Positions 8,382 to 16,156 of a stretch of DNA of 64,000 nt are shown here, in pieces. Below the pieces are notes generated by a model. It was given only the letters and a program-made list of their open reading frames with translations, was not told where the DNA came from and ran no database searches. Source of the DNA: Mucispirillum schaedleri ASF457. Its GTDB lineage: Bacteria; Chrysiogenota; Deferribacteres; Deferribacterales; Mucispirillaceae. The stretch is from positions 62,001 through 126,000 of the forward strand of contig NZ_CP097562.1 of the NCBI RefSeq assembly GCF_000487995.2, given 5' to 3'. The first letter of the stretch is position 1. The number at the start of each line of letters is the position of its first letter. A program made the position numbers and the translations under genes.

Positions 8382-9410
8382 CTAGTTAAACAGTCTGCCG
8401 CTTTTAGCACGAAGTATCCATATTAAAAATGGGGCACCTATTATAGAAGTAATAATACCTATAGGTATTTCTCCTACTGTTAATGTTCTTGCAATAGTAT
8501 CGCATATTAACAGATATACTGCACCACCAAGGCTTGCAATAGGTATAACATATCTGTTATCAGGTCCAGTTAGGAGCCTTGCTGCATGTGGCATCATTAA
8601 CCCAACCCATGCAATAATACCAACACTTGATACACATACTGCTGTCATTAATGTAGCTGTTATTATAAAAATAGTTTTATACTTATCTGGGTTTATGCCT
8701 AATGTTTTAGCATCTTCATCACCTATTGAAAGCAGATTTAGTTTCCATGCAAATACCCATGCTATAATAAAGCATATCAATATTAATATGGCATTTATAT
8801 ATATATCGCTCCATGATGCGTGATATAGTCCACCCATCATCCAAAAAGTAATTTCTCTAAGCTGTGTATCTTCTGATAAGTATTTCATAATGGATACAAG
8901 AGCTGAAAAAATAGAGCCTGTAATTACCCCTGAAAGCACAAGACCTACGGTATTTATTTCTCCTTTCTGTCTTGCAAGCATATATGATGAAAGCACAGCA
9001 ATTAAAGCGAATATAAATGCAGAGATTTGAATGGGTAGAAAAAGTGCTGGAAATATGATTGCAAAAGCTGCACCAAAGCTTGCTCCACTTGATGCGCCAA
9101 GTATAAAAGGCTCTACAAGTGGATTTCTGAAACAGCCTTGATATAATGCACCAGCTGTAGAAAGAGCAAATCCTGCAAGTATAGCCATAATAACACGGGG
9201 CATACGCATATTCCATACAATAGCCATGTCTCTTTTTGATATTTCTTCAAAACTAAAGCCAGTTAGTTTAAAAAGAATAATATTTAATACTGTTTTTGGG
9301 GAAAGTTCTGAATTTCCAGAAATAACAGCAAAAAGTATTGCACACAGCAGTATTATTATAAGCAGTAAAATAATGTTTTTTCTTTTATCTTCTAATATAT
9401 TAAAAATCAT
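8382..9410 (-). CDS. FecCD/BtuC-family ABC transporter permease
   Basis: Inner-membrane permease of 342 residues with about ten hydrophobic segments, the normal length for the FecCD family. Recognisable blocks are RMPRVIMAILAGFALSTAGALYQGCFRNPLVEPFILGASSGA near the N-terminus, and VGLMMPHAARLLTGPDNRYVIP followed by EIPIGIITSIIGAPFLIWIL at the C-terminus. The family imports iron-siderophores, heme, cobalamin and, in the Haemophilus MolBC system, molybdate. It overlaps the end of the binding-protein gene by 11 bp, which indicates coupled translation. Confidence 0.93.
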   Translation of the reverse strand: MIFNILEDKRKNIILLLIIILLCAILFAVISGNSELSPKTVLNIILFKLTGFSFEEISKRDMAIVWNMRMPRVIMAILAGFALSTAGALYQGCFRNPLVEPFILGASSGASFGAAFAIIFPALFLPIQISAFIFALIAVLSSYMLARQKGEINTVGLVLSGVITGSIFSALVSIMKYLSEDTQLREITFWMMGGLYHASWSDIYINAILILICFIIAWVFAWKLNLLSIGDEDAKTLGINPDKYKTIFIITATLMTAVCVSSVGIIAWVGLMMPHAARLLTGPDNRYVIPIASLGGAVYLLICDTIARTLTVGEIPIGIITSIIGAPFLIWILRAKSGRLFN

Positions 9411-10575
9411 TTTCTATTGTCCAGTCAAGCATCTGTTCGCTTAATAATGCTTTTGCTGTTTTATCATCAACATTATATACTTTTTTGTAAAACTTTAATG
9501 CAAACTGATGAATTTTTATATCCTTAAAGATTTCAGGATAGGCAGCTTTTGCAATAATTAATATATCAAGTGGATATTCTACCCTGCGTGAGCAGTTCAT
9601 AGGGGTCCATGGCAGAGCATATACTTGTTTATTTTTCACAGCTTTTAACTGGTTTAGATTTTGATAATATGGTGCTTTTAGTAATTCATTTGCAGGGTGG
9701 TATCCATTTTGTGTAGGTAAAAGTATTATATCTGGGTCTACTGCATAAACCTGCTCACTACTTAAAATGACACGATTACCTTTACCACGATATGCATTTT
9801 TTGCATTAACAATATTTTCTATAATATATGATTCTGGAGTATTTATTCCAGAAACCATACCTGAACCGCCTTGTTTTCTTGCAGCAGAATTTAAGCCAAA
9901 ATATAAAACAGTTGGTTTTTCTTTTATATTTTTAGTTCTATTTCTTACCATTGTTTCTGTTTCATTTAAATATTCATAAAGTTTTAATGCTTTATCTCTT
10001 TGTTTAAACACATCTCCTAAAATACGCATTTCTTCTTTCATAGATGAAAGTTCTGCCTTACCGTAATAAGTAGGTGAGAATAGGACGATTAAAGGAATAT
10101 CCAATGATTCTATCATAGATATTGTTTTTTCAAGCTGAGCAGGGTCACCTCCTCTAAAATAAGAGCCGCCAGACACGGTGCAATCACCAACTCTTAATAT
10201 GATTAACTGGGGGTCTGATTTTGCAAGTGTTTCATAATTTAATATGTCCCCCTGTGGTGAATTAAAGCATGGTATATCATTTAACCATGGGTGCAGATAT
10301 TTCATTGTGTTTACACCTTTTGCAGTGTATGTTTTGCCATCAATAGTTTCATAAGTATATTTATAATCTCTTTTCATACTCCATGAGCCTATGGCAGTTA
10401 CTTTATTTATAACTTCAAGATGTGTCATAACTCCTTCAATAAAGCCATCATCAATTGTTGCAACTCTTTCTAATTTTTCAGGTATTTCTATCTGTTTTCC
10501 ACGCATATCAGTTACGGAATACGCATAACTTTGCACTGCTGCAAAAATAAAGAGTATAATAAAAAATTTTTTCAT
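9400..10575 (-). CDS. ABC transporter periplasmic substrate-binding protein
   Basis: Solute-binding protein with a signal peptide (MKKFFIILFIFAAVQSYAYS, cleavage likely after SYA) and a TroA/FecB-like body: ERVATIDDGFIEGV, DPQLIILRVGDCT, VDPDIILLPTQNGY and a C-terminal YPLDILIIAKAAYPE segment. From this start it is 391 residues, longer than most siderophore-binding proteins. The ATG at 10575 was chosen because AAAGG lies just upstream; an earlier in-frame ATG at 10590 lies inside the FmdE gene. The ligand is unknown. The FmdE neighbour and the precedent of MolA make molybdate or tungstate one possibility; iron, nickel or corrinoids cannot be excluded. Confidence 0.85.
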   Translation of the reverse strand: MKKFFIILFIFAAVQSYAYSVTDMRGKQIEIPEKLERVATIDDGFIEGVMTHLEVINKVTAIGSWSMKRDYKYTYETIDGKTYTAKGVNTMKYLHPWLNDIPCFNSPQGDILNYETLAKSDPQLIILRVGDCTVSGGSYFRGGDPAQLEKTISMIESLDIPLIVLFSPTYYGKAELSSMKEEMRILGDVFKQRDKALKLYEYLNETETMVRNRTKNIKEKPTVLYFGLNSAARKQGGSGMVSGINTPESYIIENIVNAKNAYRGKGNRVILSSEQVYAVDPDIILLPTQNGYHPANELLKAPYYQNLNQLKAVKNKQVYALPWTPMNCSRRVEYPLDILIIAKAAYPEIFKDIKIHQFALKFYKKVYNVDDKTAKALLSEQMLDWTIENDF

Positions 10576-10577
10576 AA

Positions 10578-11087
10578 TTAACCTTTGCATGAATTACAAA
10601 TATATTTATTATTTATAATGGTCACTGCATTTTCAGCAGTTTTTTCTCCACATTCTGAGCAAATATATGAATTATATATTTGTGCTTTTTCAGGAAACAT
10701 GATTTTTACATCTTTAACTGTAAAAAGTTTTTCTTCATCAGTTGATAAAATATATTTCATTTTATCTTCTTTATTATTGAAGTCTTGTATATTATTTAAA
10801 ACAAACCTTGCTTTTTTGCCGTTTTTTCTATTAAAAATATTAAATGCCTGCTTTCCTGTGTATAAAATACGCATAGCACCTGTGCCAGTGGTGGCTTTTA
10901 GTATAACCTGCACTGCATCTACTCCACATGCATCTGTTTCCGCAATACATACTATATCTTCATCATTAATATCATCTTTTATATCAAGATGCTTTAAAGC
11001 AAGAAGACTTACTTTATATCCAATTGCAAGCCCTGGGCATTTATGCCCGTGAAAAACTGCCACTTGTTCCCATAATTTATCTTCCAT
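10578..11087 (-). CDS. FmdE-family protein with C-terminal zinc ribbon
   Basis: A 169-residue protein of the FmdE type, named after a gene next to formylmethanofuran dehydrogenase. The N-terminal domain has FHGHKCPGLAIGYK with the conserved His/Cys set, and ETDACGVDAVQVILKATTGTG. The C-terminus carries a zinc-ribbon-like pair of knuckles, CSECGEKTAEN and CNSCKG. No enzymatic role is established. Such genes often sit beside metal or molybdate importers. It is the first gene of the operon, ends 3 bp before the binding-protein ATG, and has a palindrome in its promoter region. Confidence 0.82.
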   Translation of the reverse strand: MEDKLWEQVAVFHGHKCPGLAIGYKVSLLALKHLDIKDDINDEDIVCIAETDACGVDAVQVILKATTGTGAMRILYTGKQAFNIFNRKNGKKARFVLNNIQDFNNKEDKMKYILSTDEEKLFTVKDVKIMFPEKAQIYNSYICSECGEKTAENAVTIINNKYICNSCKG

Positions 11088-11097
11088 AAATATCCCC

Positions 11098-11125
11098 GTA
11101 ACACAATATATATAATATGTGTTAC
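11098..11125. promoter_or_regulatory. palindromic operator candidate in front of the FmdE/ABC operon
   Basis: Perfect 8-bp inverted repeat GTAACACA-N12-TGTGTTAC about 10 bp upstream of the FmdE start codon, overlapping the expected transcription start. A TTGACA (minus strand, about 11146-11151) lies upstream as a possible -35; the matching -10 is weak. The position suits a repressor that blocks transcription when the metal is plentiful. Confidence 0.5.
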
Positions 11126-11283
11126 AGTATTGTATTTTTTGTTTATGTCAATGATAAATTATAAATATTTATAATAAATACTATCAAAAAGTTTTTCTAA
11201 ACCAGCTGACAAAAAATTTTATTGATTTATTTTCTGCATATTCATAAAAATATATAATATTATATGAATAATTTATTGATATA

Positions 11284-11309
11284 AAAAAAATTAAAAAATA
11301 TAAAAATTT
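11284..11309. repeat. left target duplication of IS copy 1
   Basis: A run of A/T (seven to eight A, then TTAAAAAATATAAAAATTT) directly left of the IS end. It is repeated exactly at 12404-12429, right of the element. It is 26 bp, or 27 if one A of the homopolymer is shared with the IS tip. Confidence 0.9.
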
Positions 11310-11351
11310 GTAAGATTATGAGACATATGTTACAAAAATAAGTATAAAAAA

Positions 11352-11409
11352 ATACCTCTTAGTATATAGTATAAAATTAAGCAAAAAACTAAACTAAACT
11401 AAGAGGTAT
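11352..11409 (+). promoter_or_regulatory. ribosome-site-masking inverted repeat in IS copy 1
   Basis: ATACCTCTTAGT (11352-11363) and ACTAAGAGGTAT (11398-11409) are a perfect 12-bp inverted repeat. The right arm contains the AGAGGT ribosome binding site of the transposase ATG at 11414. The loop holds -10-like TATAGT/TATAAA (11365-11375). A transcript that starts in the loop would lack the left arm and be translated, while read-through RNA from outside would fold and hide the site. Confidence 0.75.
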
Positions 11410-11413
11410 CACA

Positions 11414-12352
11414 ATGAATAAAGTGATAATAACAGAAGAAATGCGATTTCGTCAACGGTTATGTGAGTATGCATTAAAAAAAGGAGCAACGAAAGCAGCC
11501 CGCAAATATCAAGTGAACCGTATGTTTGTATACAGGCATTTAAAGAAATATGATGGAACAGTTCAGAGTTTATCTTTTAAAAGTCGTAGACCAAGAAACA
11601 GTCCAAATAAGCATAGTAAAGAAGAGCTTGATTTAATATTTAACACATATGCCGAGCATGGTTTGTATGGTAATGCGGAGGTATATGTCAGACTTCTAGA
11701 AATTGGTTATAATCGTAGTTTTGGCAGTATGTGTATGCAGATAAGGAAGAAAGGCTTAAAGTCATTAAACAAGTCAAAAAAGAGCTATACAAGATATGAA
11801 CCAATAACAGGTCAGTATATAGGCGACAAGGTTCAGATAGATATAAAATATGTTCCACAGGAATGTATAATGTTTTCCAGCTATGGTAAAAAATATTATC
11901 AGATAACAGCGATAGATGAATACAGCAGAATGAGAGTATTAGAAATAGTAGAAGAAAAAAGCACATTTGAAACAGGTAAGTTTTTAGACGAACTGGAAAG
12001 TAAATTTGGCTTTCCACTAAAAACAATTCAAGTGGATAATGGCTATGAGTTTGTAAATGATAAGGAAGTTACAAACAAGAAAAGCTATTTTGAAGAGACA
12101 GCTGAAAAGAAAGGATATACTATTAAACGAATAAGACCTTATTCACCTTGGCAGAATGGAAAGGTGGAAAGAAGTCATAGAGAGGATGGAAAAATTTTAT
12201 ATGCAAATAATAAATTCTATTCCAAAGATGAATTAATTAAGGCTCTTAAACAGCATGAAGATAGATATAATAATACTGCTAAAACATGCTTAAATTTTAA
12301 ATCTCCATATGAGATTGTTATTGAAAATAAATTATTGCTTGATTTATATTAA
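11414..12352 (+). CDS. DDE transposase (IS481/IS3-like), copy 1
   Basis: A 312-residue transposase. The N-terminal helix-turn-helix region (about 5-60) reads RQRLCEYALKKGATKAARKY, then RMFVYRHLKKYDG. The catalytic rve/integrase core has the three acids: Asp in QIDIKYVP, Asp in IQVDNGYEF, and Glu in SPWQNGKVERSHREDGK. There is no programmed frameshift, unlike most IS3 elements; this single-frame layout is the IS481 pattern. This copy reads PRNSPN where the other two read PRTSPN. Its start is preceded by AGAGGT inside a hairpin arm. The gene is intact and probably active. Confidence 0.93.
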   Translation: MNKVIITEEMRFRQRLCEYALKKGATKAARKYQVNRMFVYRHLKKYDGTVQSLSFKSRRPRNSPNKHSKEELDLIFNTYAEHGLYGNAEVYVRLLEIGYNRSFGSMCMQIRKKGLKSLNKSKKSYTRYEPITGQYIGDKVQIDIKYVPQECIMFSSYGKKYYQITAIDEYSRMRVLEIVEEKSTFETGKFLDELESKFGFPLKTIQVDNGYEFVNDKEVTNKKSYFEETAEKKGYTIKRIRPYSPWQNGKVERSHREDGKILYANNKFYSKDELIKALKQHEDRYNNTAKTCLNFKSPYEIVIENKLLLDLY

Positions 12353-12403
12353 TTTAAGATTTATTTTTTACTAAAAGTGTAACATTTGTCCTGTTAGTTA
12401 AGA

Positions 12404-12429
12404 AAAAAAATTAAAAAATATAAAAATTT
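12404..12429. repeat. right target duplication of IS copy 1
   Basis: Exact repeat of 11284-11309. It is followed by TTA and then TTGACA, the -35 of the tRNA promoter. Confidence 0.9.
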
Positions 12430-12432
12430 TTA

Positions 12433-12461
12433 TTGACATTGTATGGTAAATAATATATATA
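12433..12461 (+). promoter_or_regulatory. sigma70 promoter of the tRNA-Gly/tRNA-Cys unit
   Basis: Consensus -35 TTGACA (12433-12438), 17-bp spacer, -10 TATATA (12456-12461). The first tRNA base is 12 nt beyond. A-tracts directly upstream look like an UP element and are the duplicated IS target. Confidence 0.85.
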
Positions 12462-12472
12462 GTAATTCCCAT

Positions 12473-12545
12473 GCGGGTGTAGCTCAGTTGGTAGAGCGTG
12501 ACCTTGCCAAGGTTGAGGTCGCGAGTTCGAGTCTCGTCACCCGCT
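12473..12545 (+). tRNA. tRNA-Gly (anticodon GCC)
   Basis: A 73-nt cloverleaf. The acceptor GCGGGTG pairs with CACCCGC; the D-arm is in AGCTCAGTTGGTAGAGC; the anticodon loop TTGCCAA is closed by TGACC/GGTTG; the T-arm loop is GTTCGAGTC; the discriminator base is T. CCA is not encoded. Confidence 0.95.
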
Positions 12546-12554
12546 TTTTTATAC

Positions 12555-12625
12555 GGCGACGTGGCCGAGTGGTTAGGCAGAGGCCTGCAAAGCCTTGTAC
12601 TCCGGTTCAAATCCGGACGTCGCCT
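12555..12625 (+). tRNA. tRNA-Cys (anticodon GCA)
   Basis: A 71-nt cloverleaf. The acceptor GGCGACG pairs with CGTCGCC; the anticodon loop is CTGCAAA; the T-loop is GTTCAAATC; the discriminator is T, as expected for tRNA-Cys. It follows tRNA-Gly after nine bases in the same transcript. CCA is not encoded. Confidence 0.95.
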
Positions 12626-12690
12626 TTCATTATTTTTCTTTTCTTTTTTTCATATTGTAATAAACTATGCAAAGATTTATGGAGTAATAT

Positions 12691-13143
12691 ATGAAAGTTT
12701 TTTTTATTATAATTTCTTTTTTAATATTAAATATTTCTGTATATGCTGAAGAATATGTAAAAGCATGCCCAAATTGTGATTTTGTAATTGTGGAAAAATC
12801 TGTTAATACAAATAACTGCAAAGAATATTTTAAATATTTTTTTAAAGATAAAAGAATAGGTAAAGCTTATGAAGAATTTGGAGATTATTTTGTTCCAACT
12901 CATAAATATGCTGAGTTTTGGAAACGATATCTGCCAGATTCTAATGAAAAATATTTTGTAAATAAAGAACATGTAAATAATTCTACAGTTTCAATATTTT
13001 ATGAAATTTTACCTAAAAAAATACATATTAAAGAAGGCAAAAAAGCAAATATAGAAATGATTATTGATAATGAAAAATATTATTTTCAGTTAAAAGAGAT
13101 AGATGGAGGCACTGAAATTTCATCTTGTTACAGTATTATTTAA
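12691..13143 (+). CDS. secreted protein of unknown function
   Basis: I do not recognise this 150-residue protein. It has a clear Sec signal peptide (MKVFFIIISFLILNISVYA, cleavage likely before EEYVKACP). The mature part is rich in Phe, Tyr and Lys and has three cysteines likely to form periplasmic disulfides (CPNC near residue 26-29, one near 43, one in the final SSCYSII). It lies 65 bp after tRNA-Cys and may be read from the tRNA promoter. A DsbA-like lipoprotein follows about 100 bp later, which is compatible with a disulfide-containing partner but does not prove it. Confidence 0.65.
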   Translation: MKVFFIIISFLILNISVYAEEYVKACPNCDFVIVEKSVNTNNCKEYFKYFFKDKRIGKAYEEFGDYFVPTHKYAEFWKRYLPDSNEKYFVNKEHVNNSTVSIFYEILPKKIHIKEGKKANIEMIIDNEKYYFQLKEIDGGTEISSCYSII

Positions 13144-13242
13144 GTAAATTTGTATAAAATATGTATGGAGTATATTAGAATATTTGAATAATATGTTTAA
13201 GTGTGTTAAATACTTATACTATTTATATTATAGGAGATTAAT

Positions 13243-14145
13243 ATGAAACGCTTATTTATACTTGTTGTTTTACTTGCTGCACTTGTTACTGGCTGCAAAT
13301 CTGCTGATTTGAAAGTATTAGAAAAAAATTTACAGGCAGGTTTTGCTCAAACTGGACAGGATATTAAAGTTCAAGTTATTGAACTTAAAAATCTTAAAGA
13401 TATACTTCCGGGCTTTGCATTTGTAGAAATAAAAATTTATAATAATAATAATCTTGTTAATACTGAAAGATTTATTACAAATGGCAGGTATTTTGCAAAG
13501 GATATAATTGATTCTAAAACATTATCTTCTTTAAAAGATGAATTAGATTTTGAATTTGCAAAAGTGGAAACAATAGATACATCTAAACTTACACTTGCAT
13601 CTGGCAATAAAGATGCTAAAAATGTAATTGTTGAAATTACTGATTTTCAATGTCCATACTGCAAAAAAGCTAATGCTTTATTTAAAGAAAAATTAGCAGA
13701 TAAATCAGACTATGCATTGTATATAGTTCATTTACCATTAGATATGCACCCAAATGCACAAATTATGGCACAAATTTTTGAAGCTGGTATGCAAATGGGT
13801 TTTAATTTTAAAAATGAACTTTTTGAAGCAGATTATATTAAAGTCATAGAGTCAAAAATTGAAGATTTGCAAGAAGCAGGCACTCAACTTAATCAAGAAA
13901 CATTAGCTGTATTAATTGATGAAGTAAATAATCAAATTATAAATGATTTTGCAGCTAAAACAGATAATCCTGATAAATTTAAATCATTAGTTTTATCTGA
14001 TGAAATTAAAACAAAAGTTGATGAAACAAAAGAATTAGCAGAAAATTTAAACATTAGTGCTACACCAGCATTTTATATTAATGGAAAGGCCATTTCTGGT
14101 TATAATGAAAGATTAATTTTAAAAGCTTTAGATGATATTAAATAG
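13243..14145 (+). CDS. thioredoxin-fold (DsbA/DsbG-like) lipoprotein
   Basis: Probable periplasmic thiol-disulfide oxidoreductase of 300 residues. It begins with a lipoprotein signal whose lipobox is LVTGC (Cys18). Residues about 30-115 form an N-terminal domain without cysteines. The thioredoxin domain starts near 118 and has ITDFQCPYCKKAN with the CPYC active site (137-140). The cis-proline loop is ATPAFYINGKAISGY near the C-terminus. The shape matches bacterial 'DsbA family/thioredoxin domain' proteins that oxidise or isomerise exported proteins. It is a single gene with a strong terminator directly after it. Confidence 0.85.
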   Translation: MKRLFILVVLLAALVTGCKSADLKVLEKNLQAGFAQTGQDIKVQVIELKNLKDILPGFAFVEIKIYNNNNLVNTERFITNGRYFAKDIIDSKTLSSLKDELDFEFAKVETIDTSKLTLASGNKDAKNVIVEITDFQCPYCKKANALFKEKLADKSDYALYIVHLPLDMHPNAQIMAQIFEAGMQMGFNFKNELFEADYIKVIESKIEDLQEAGTQLNQETLAVLIDEVNNQIINDFAAKTDNPDKFKSLVLSDEIKTKVDETKELAENLNISATPAFYINGKAISGYNERLILKALDDIK

Positions 14146-14168
14146 AAAATCATAATTAATTTTTTTAG

Positions 14169-14200
14169 TTCCGCCAATATTATTTGGCGGAATTTTTTTT
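14169..14200 (+). terminator. strong rho-independent terminator
   Basis: The 9-bp stem TTCCGCCAA / TTGGCGGAA with a TATTAT loop is followed by eight T residues. Confidence 0.93.
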
Positions 14201-14263
14201 GCCCTATTGTAAAAAATGAAAAAATTTAGTAAAATACTATTAAAATAAATATAAGGATATAGT

Positions 14264-16156
14264 ATGTCTGTAATAAAAAGGCTGTCGCCAGAAGTTGCTT
14301 CTAAAATAGCAGCAGGTGAAGTTGTTGAAAAACCTTTTAATGTTGTAAAAGAATTAATTGAGAATTCATGTGATGCTGGTGCATCAAAAATTATAGTTGA
14401 AGTTAATGAGGGTGGATTAAATAAAATAAAAATTATAGATAATGGCAAAGGAATAGATAAAGATGACTTACCACTTGCCTTAGAGCGTTTTGCTACAAGT
14501 AAAGCTGCAACTGTTGAAGATGTTTATTCTGCTGCAACTTTTGGGTTTCGTGGGGAAGCATTAGCAGCAATTTCTTCTGTCAGTGATTTTAAAATTACAA
14601 GCGGTAAAGATGGCAAAGCATATACTATCGCATGTCAGTATGGCAAAATTTGTGATATTAAACCAACTGCTGCTGTTAAAGGCACGATTATAGAAGCTGA
14701 CAGGCTTTTTGAAAACCTGCCTGCAAGGCGTAAATTTTTAAAAAGCTCTAAAAGTCTGGAAGGTGAAATTATAAAACTGATTAAACATTTTTCTCTTATT
14801 AATCCAGAAATTGATATTATTTTAAAATGCAATGATAAAGAAGTATATCATGCATTATCTTCTGATGATACAGTAGTGAGAGCATCCAAAGTATTTAATG
14901 GGAAAGCATTCTGTAAAGGAGTGGCAGAATATGCTGGTAAAAAAGTAACAGCTTGTGCCACACTTCCAGCAGCTAGTGACAGATTAAAAAGAGATGCCAT
15001 AATTATTGGTGTAAATGGAAGGCTTATAAAAGATGCAAGTCTAGTGCAGGCAGTTATTAATGCTTATCACAGACTTATTCCTGATGGCAGATTTCCTGCT
15101 GCGGTTATAGATATTAGAATTAATCCAGATATTGTTGATGCAAATGTGCATCCTGCAAAATTGGAAGTAAGGTTTGTAAATGCAGGAGAAATATTTTCTC
15201 TTGTAAATGATGCTGTTGCAAACTCTTTTAAAGGTAAAGGTGTAAATACTGGTTATACTGGTAATTATATACAGCAGGGTTATACAATTAATGATATACA
15301 AGATAATAAAGAGCAGAGTAATATAGAATATGAAAAACATGTAAAAAATAAGCCTGTATTTAATCAGGCAGGAAGCTATCCACCTTTTTCCAAGCATACA
15401 AACAGCAGCTTAAATACATCATATAAAGATGAAAGTCCAAAAATAAATAGTGCAGAAGTTCCACAGCCTGCTTATACATTATCTCTTGATGAAACTCTTG
15501 AAAATATTCCTGCATATAATACAGATATTTATGATAATACAGCAGCTGTTTTAAATGATAACAGAGATACAGTTGATAACCGTATTGCAAGTGGAGAATT
15601 CAGAGTTATAGGGCAGGTTGATAAAACATATATTATTATAGAAACACTAAACAAAGAAATTTTATTTATTGACCAGCATGCAGCACATGAAAGGGTGCTT
15701 TTTGAGAAAATACAGTCAGACAATACTGCAAAACCAAAACCTTCAATAGTTTTGCATGATGAAGTTGAAGTTGTAATGACTGATGAAATTATAGAAAATA
15801 TTGACAGATTCAAATTAATTATTGAATCTTTTGGTTATGGTTATAAAATTACAGGTATAAATAAGCTTGAAATTTTAAGAGTGCCATATACTATTATAAG
15901 GAAAAATATTGCAAAAGAATTTACAAATATAGCGGTAGATTTATGTTTAACTGGTAAATCAAAACAAGAAGAAGCACCACGAGCTATGCTTTCATGTAAA
16001 TCAGCAATAAAAGCAGGTGATGAATTAACTTATGCAGAAATGGAATATCTTGTTACACTGCTTTTTAATACTAATAATTTTGGTACCTGTCCCCATGGCA
16101 GACCAATTATATACATGATGACTGTGCAGGAGATTGCAAGGAAATTTTACAGATGA
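14264..16156 (+). CDS. mutL: DNA mismatch repair protein MutL (endonuclease type)
   Basis: Links MutS mismatch recognition to strand incision. The GHKL ATPase domain shows ELIENSCDAGASKI, IDNGKGID and FGFRGEALAAI in the first 110 residues. A low-complexity linker runs from about 320 to 440. The C-terminal dimerisation domain carries DQHAAHERVLFE near residue 470, the DQHA-x2-E-x4-E metal site of nicking MutL proteins, and CPHGRP near the end. This MutL is therefore expected to nick DNA itself, as in bacteria without MutH. It starts an operon and overlaps miaA by 4 bp. Confidence 0.95.
   Translation: MSVIKRLSPEVASKIAAGEVVEKPFNVVKELIENSCDAGASKIIVEVNEGGLNKIKIIDNGKGIDKDDLPLALERFATSKAATVEDVYSAATFGFRGEALAAISSVSDFKITSGKDGKAYTIACQYGKICDIKPTAAVKGTIIEADRLFENLPARRKFLKSSKSLEGEIIKLIKHFSLINPEIDIILKCNDKEVYHALSSDDTVVRASKVFNGKAFCKGVAEYAGKKVTACATLPAASDRLKRDAIIIGVNGRLIKDASLVQAVINAYHRLIPDGRFPAAVIDIRINPDIVDANVHPAKLEVRFVNAGEIFSLVNDAVANSFKGKGVNTGYTGNYIQQGYTINDIQDNKEQSNIEYEKHVKNKPVFNQAGSYPPFSKHTNSSLNTSYKDESPKINSAEVPQPAYTLSLDETLENIPAYNTDIYDNTAAVLNDNRDTVDNRIASGEFRVIGQVDKTYIIIETLNKEILFIDQHAAHERVLFEKIQSDNTAKPKPSIVLHDEVEVVMTDEIIENIDRFKLIIESFGYGYKITGINKLEILRVPYTIIRKNIAKEFTNIAVDLCLTGKSKQEEAPRAMLSCKSAIKAGDELTYAEMEYLVTLLFNTNNFGTCPHGRPIIYMMTVQEIARKFYR

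Larger units (their letters stand above)
11310..12403 (+). mobile_element. insertion sequence copy 1 (IS481/IS3-like, 1094 bp)
   Basis: Ends were fixed by comparing the three copies with their unique flanks. The left end begins GTAAGATTATGAGACATATG; the right end finishes CCTGTTAGTTAAGA. The ends are imperfect inverted repeats whose best-matching part is GACAnATGTTAC. The element holds one transposase gene, 104 bp from the left end and 51 bp from the right. It lies upstream of tRNA-Gly/tRNA-Cys, whose -35 hexamer starts 3 bp beyond the target duplication. It differs from the other two copies by at least two bases, in the transposase gene and just after its stop codon. Confidence 0.95.

Noticed and set aside
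10585-11052. 155-codon open frame on the plus strand opposite the FmdE gene
   Set aside because: It is the antisense of a convincing FmdE-family gene and encodes a low-complexity Ser/Phe/Leu-rich product with no ribosome site.
11098-11125. NikR site
   Set aside because: The half-sites are similar to remembered NikR predictions but in reversed order, and no NikR gene is in the window.
11140-11230. Similarity between ACTATCAAAAA-type sequence at 11181 and at 5285
   Set aside because: The shared part is short and A+T-rich; chance cannot be excluded.
11688-12026. 112-codon frame antisense to the transposase, present in all three IS copies
   Set aside because: It recurs only because the IS recurs; the product looks like a hydrophobic shadow translation. 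An antisense RNA cannot be excluded, but nothing supports a protein.
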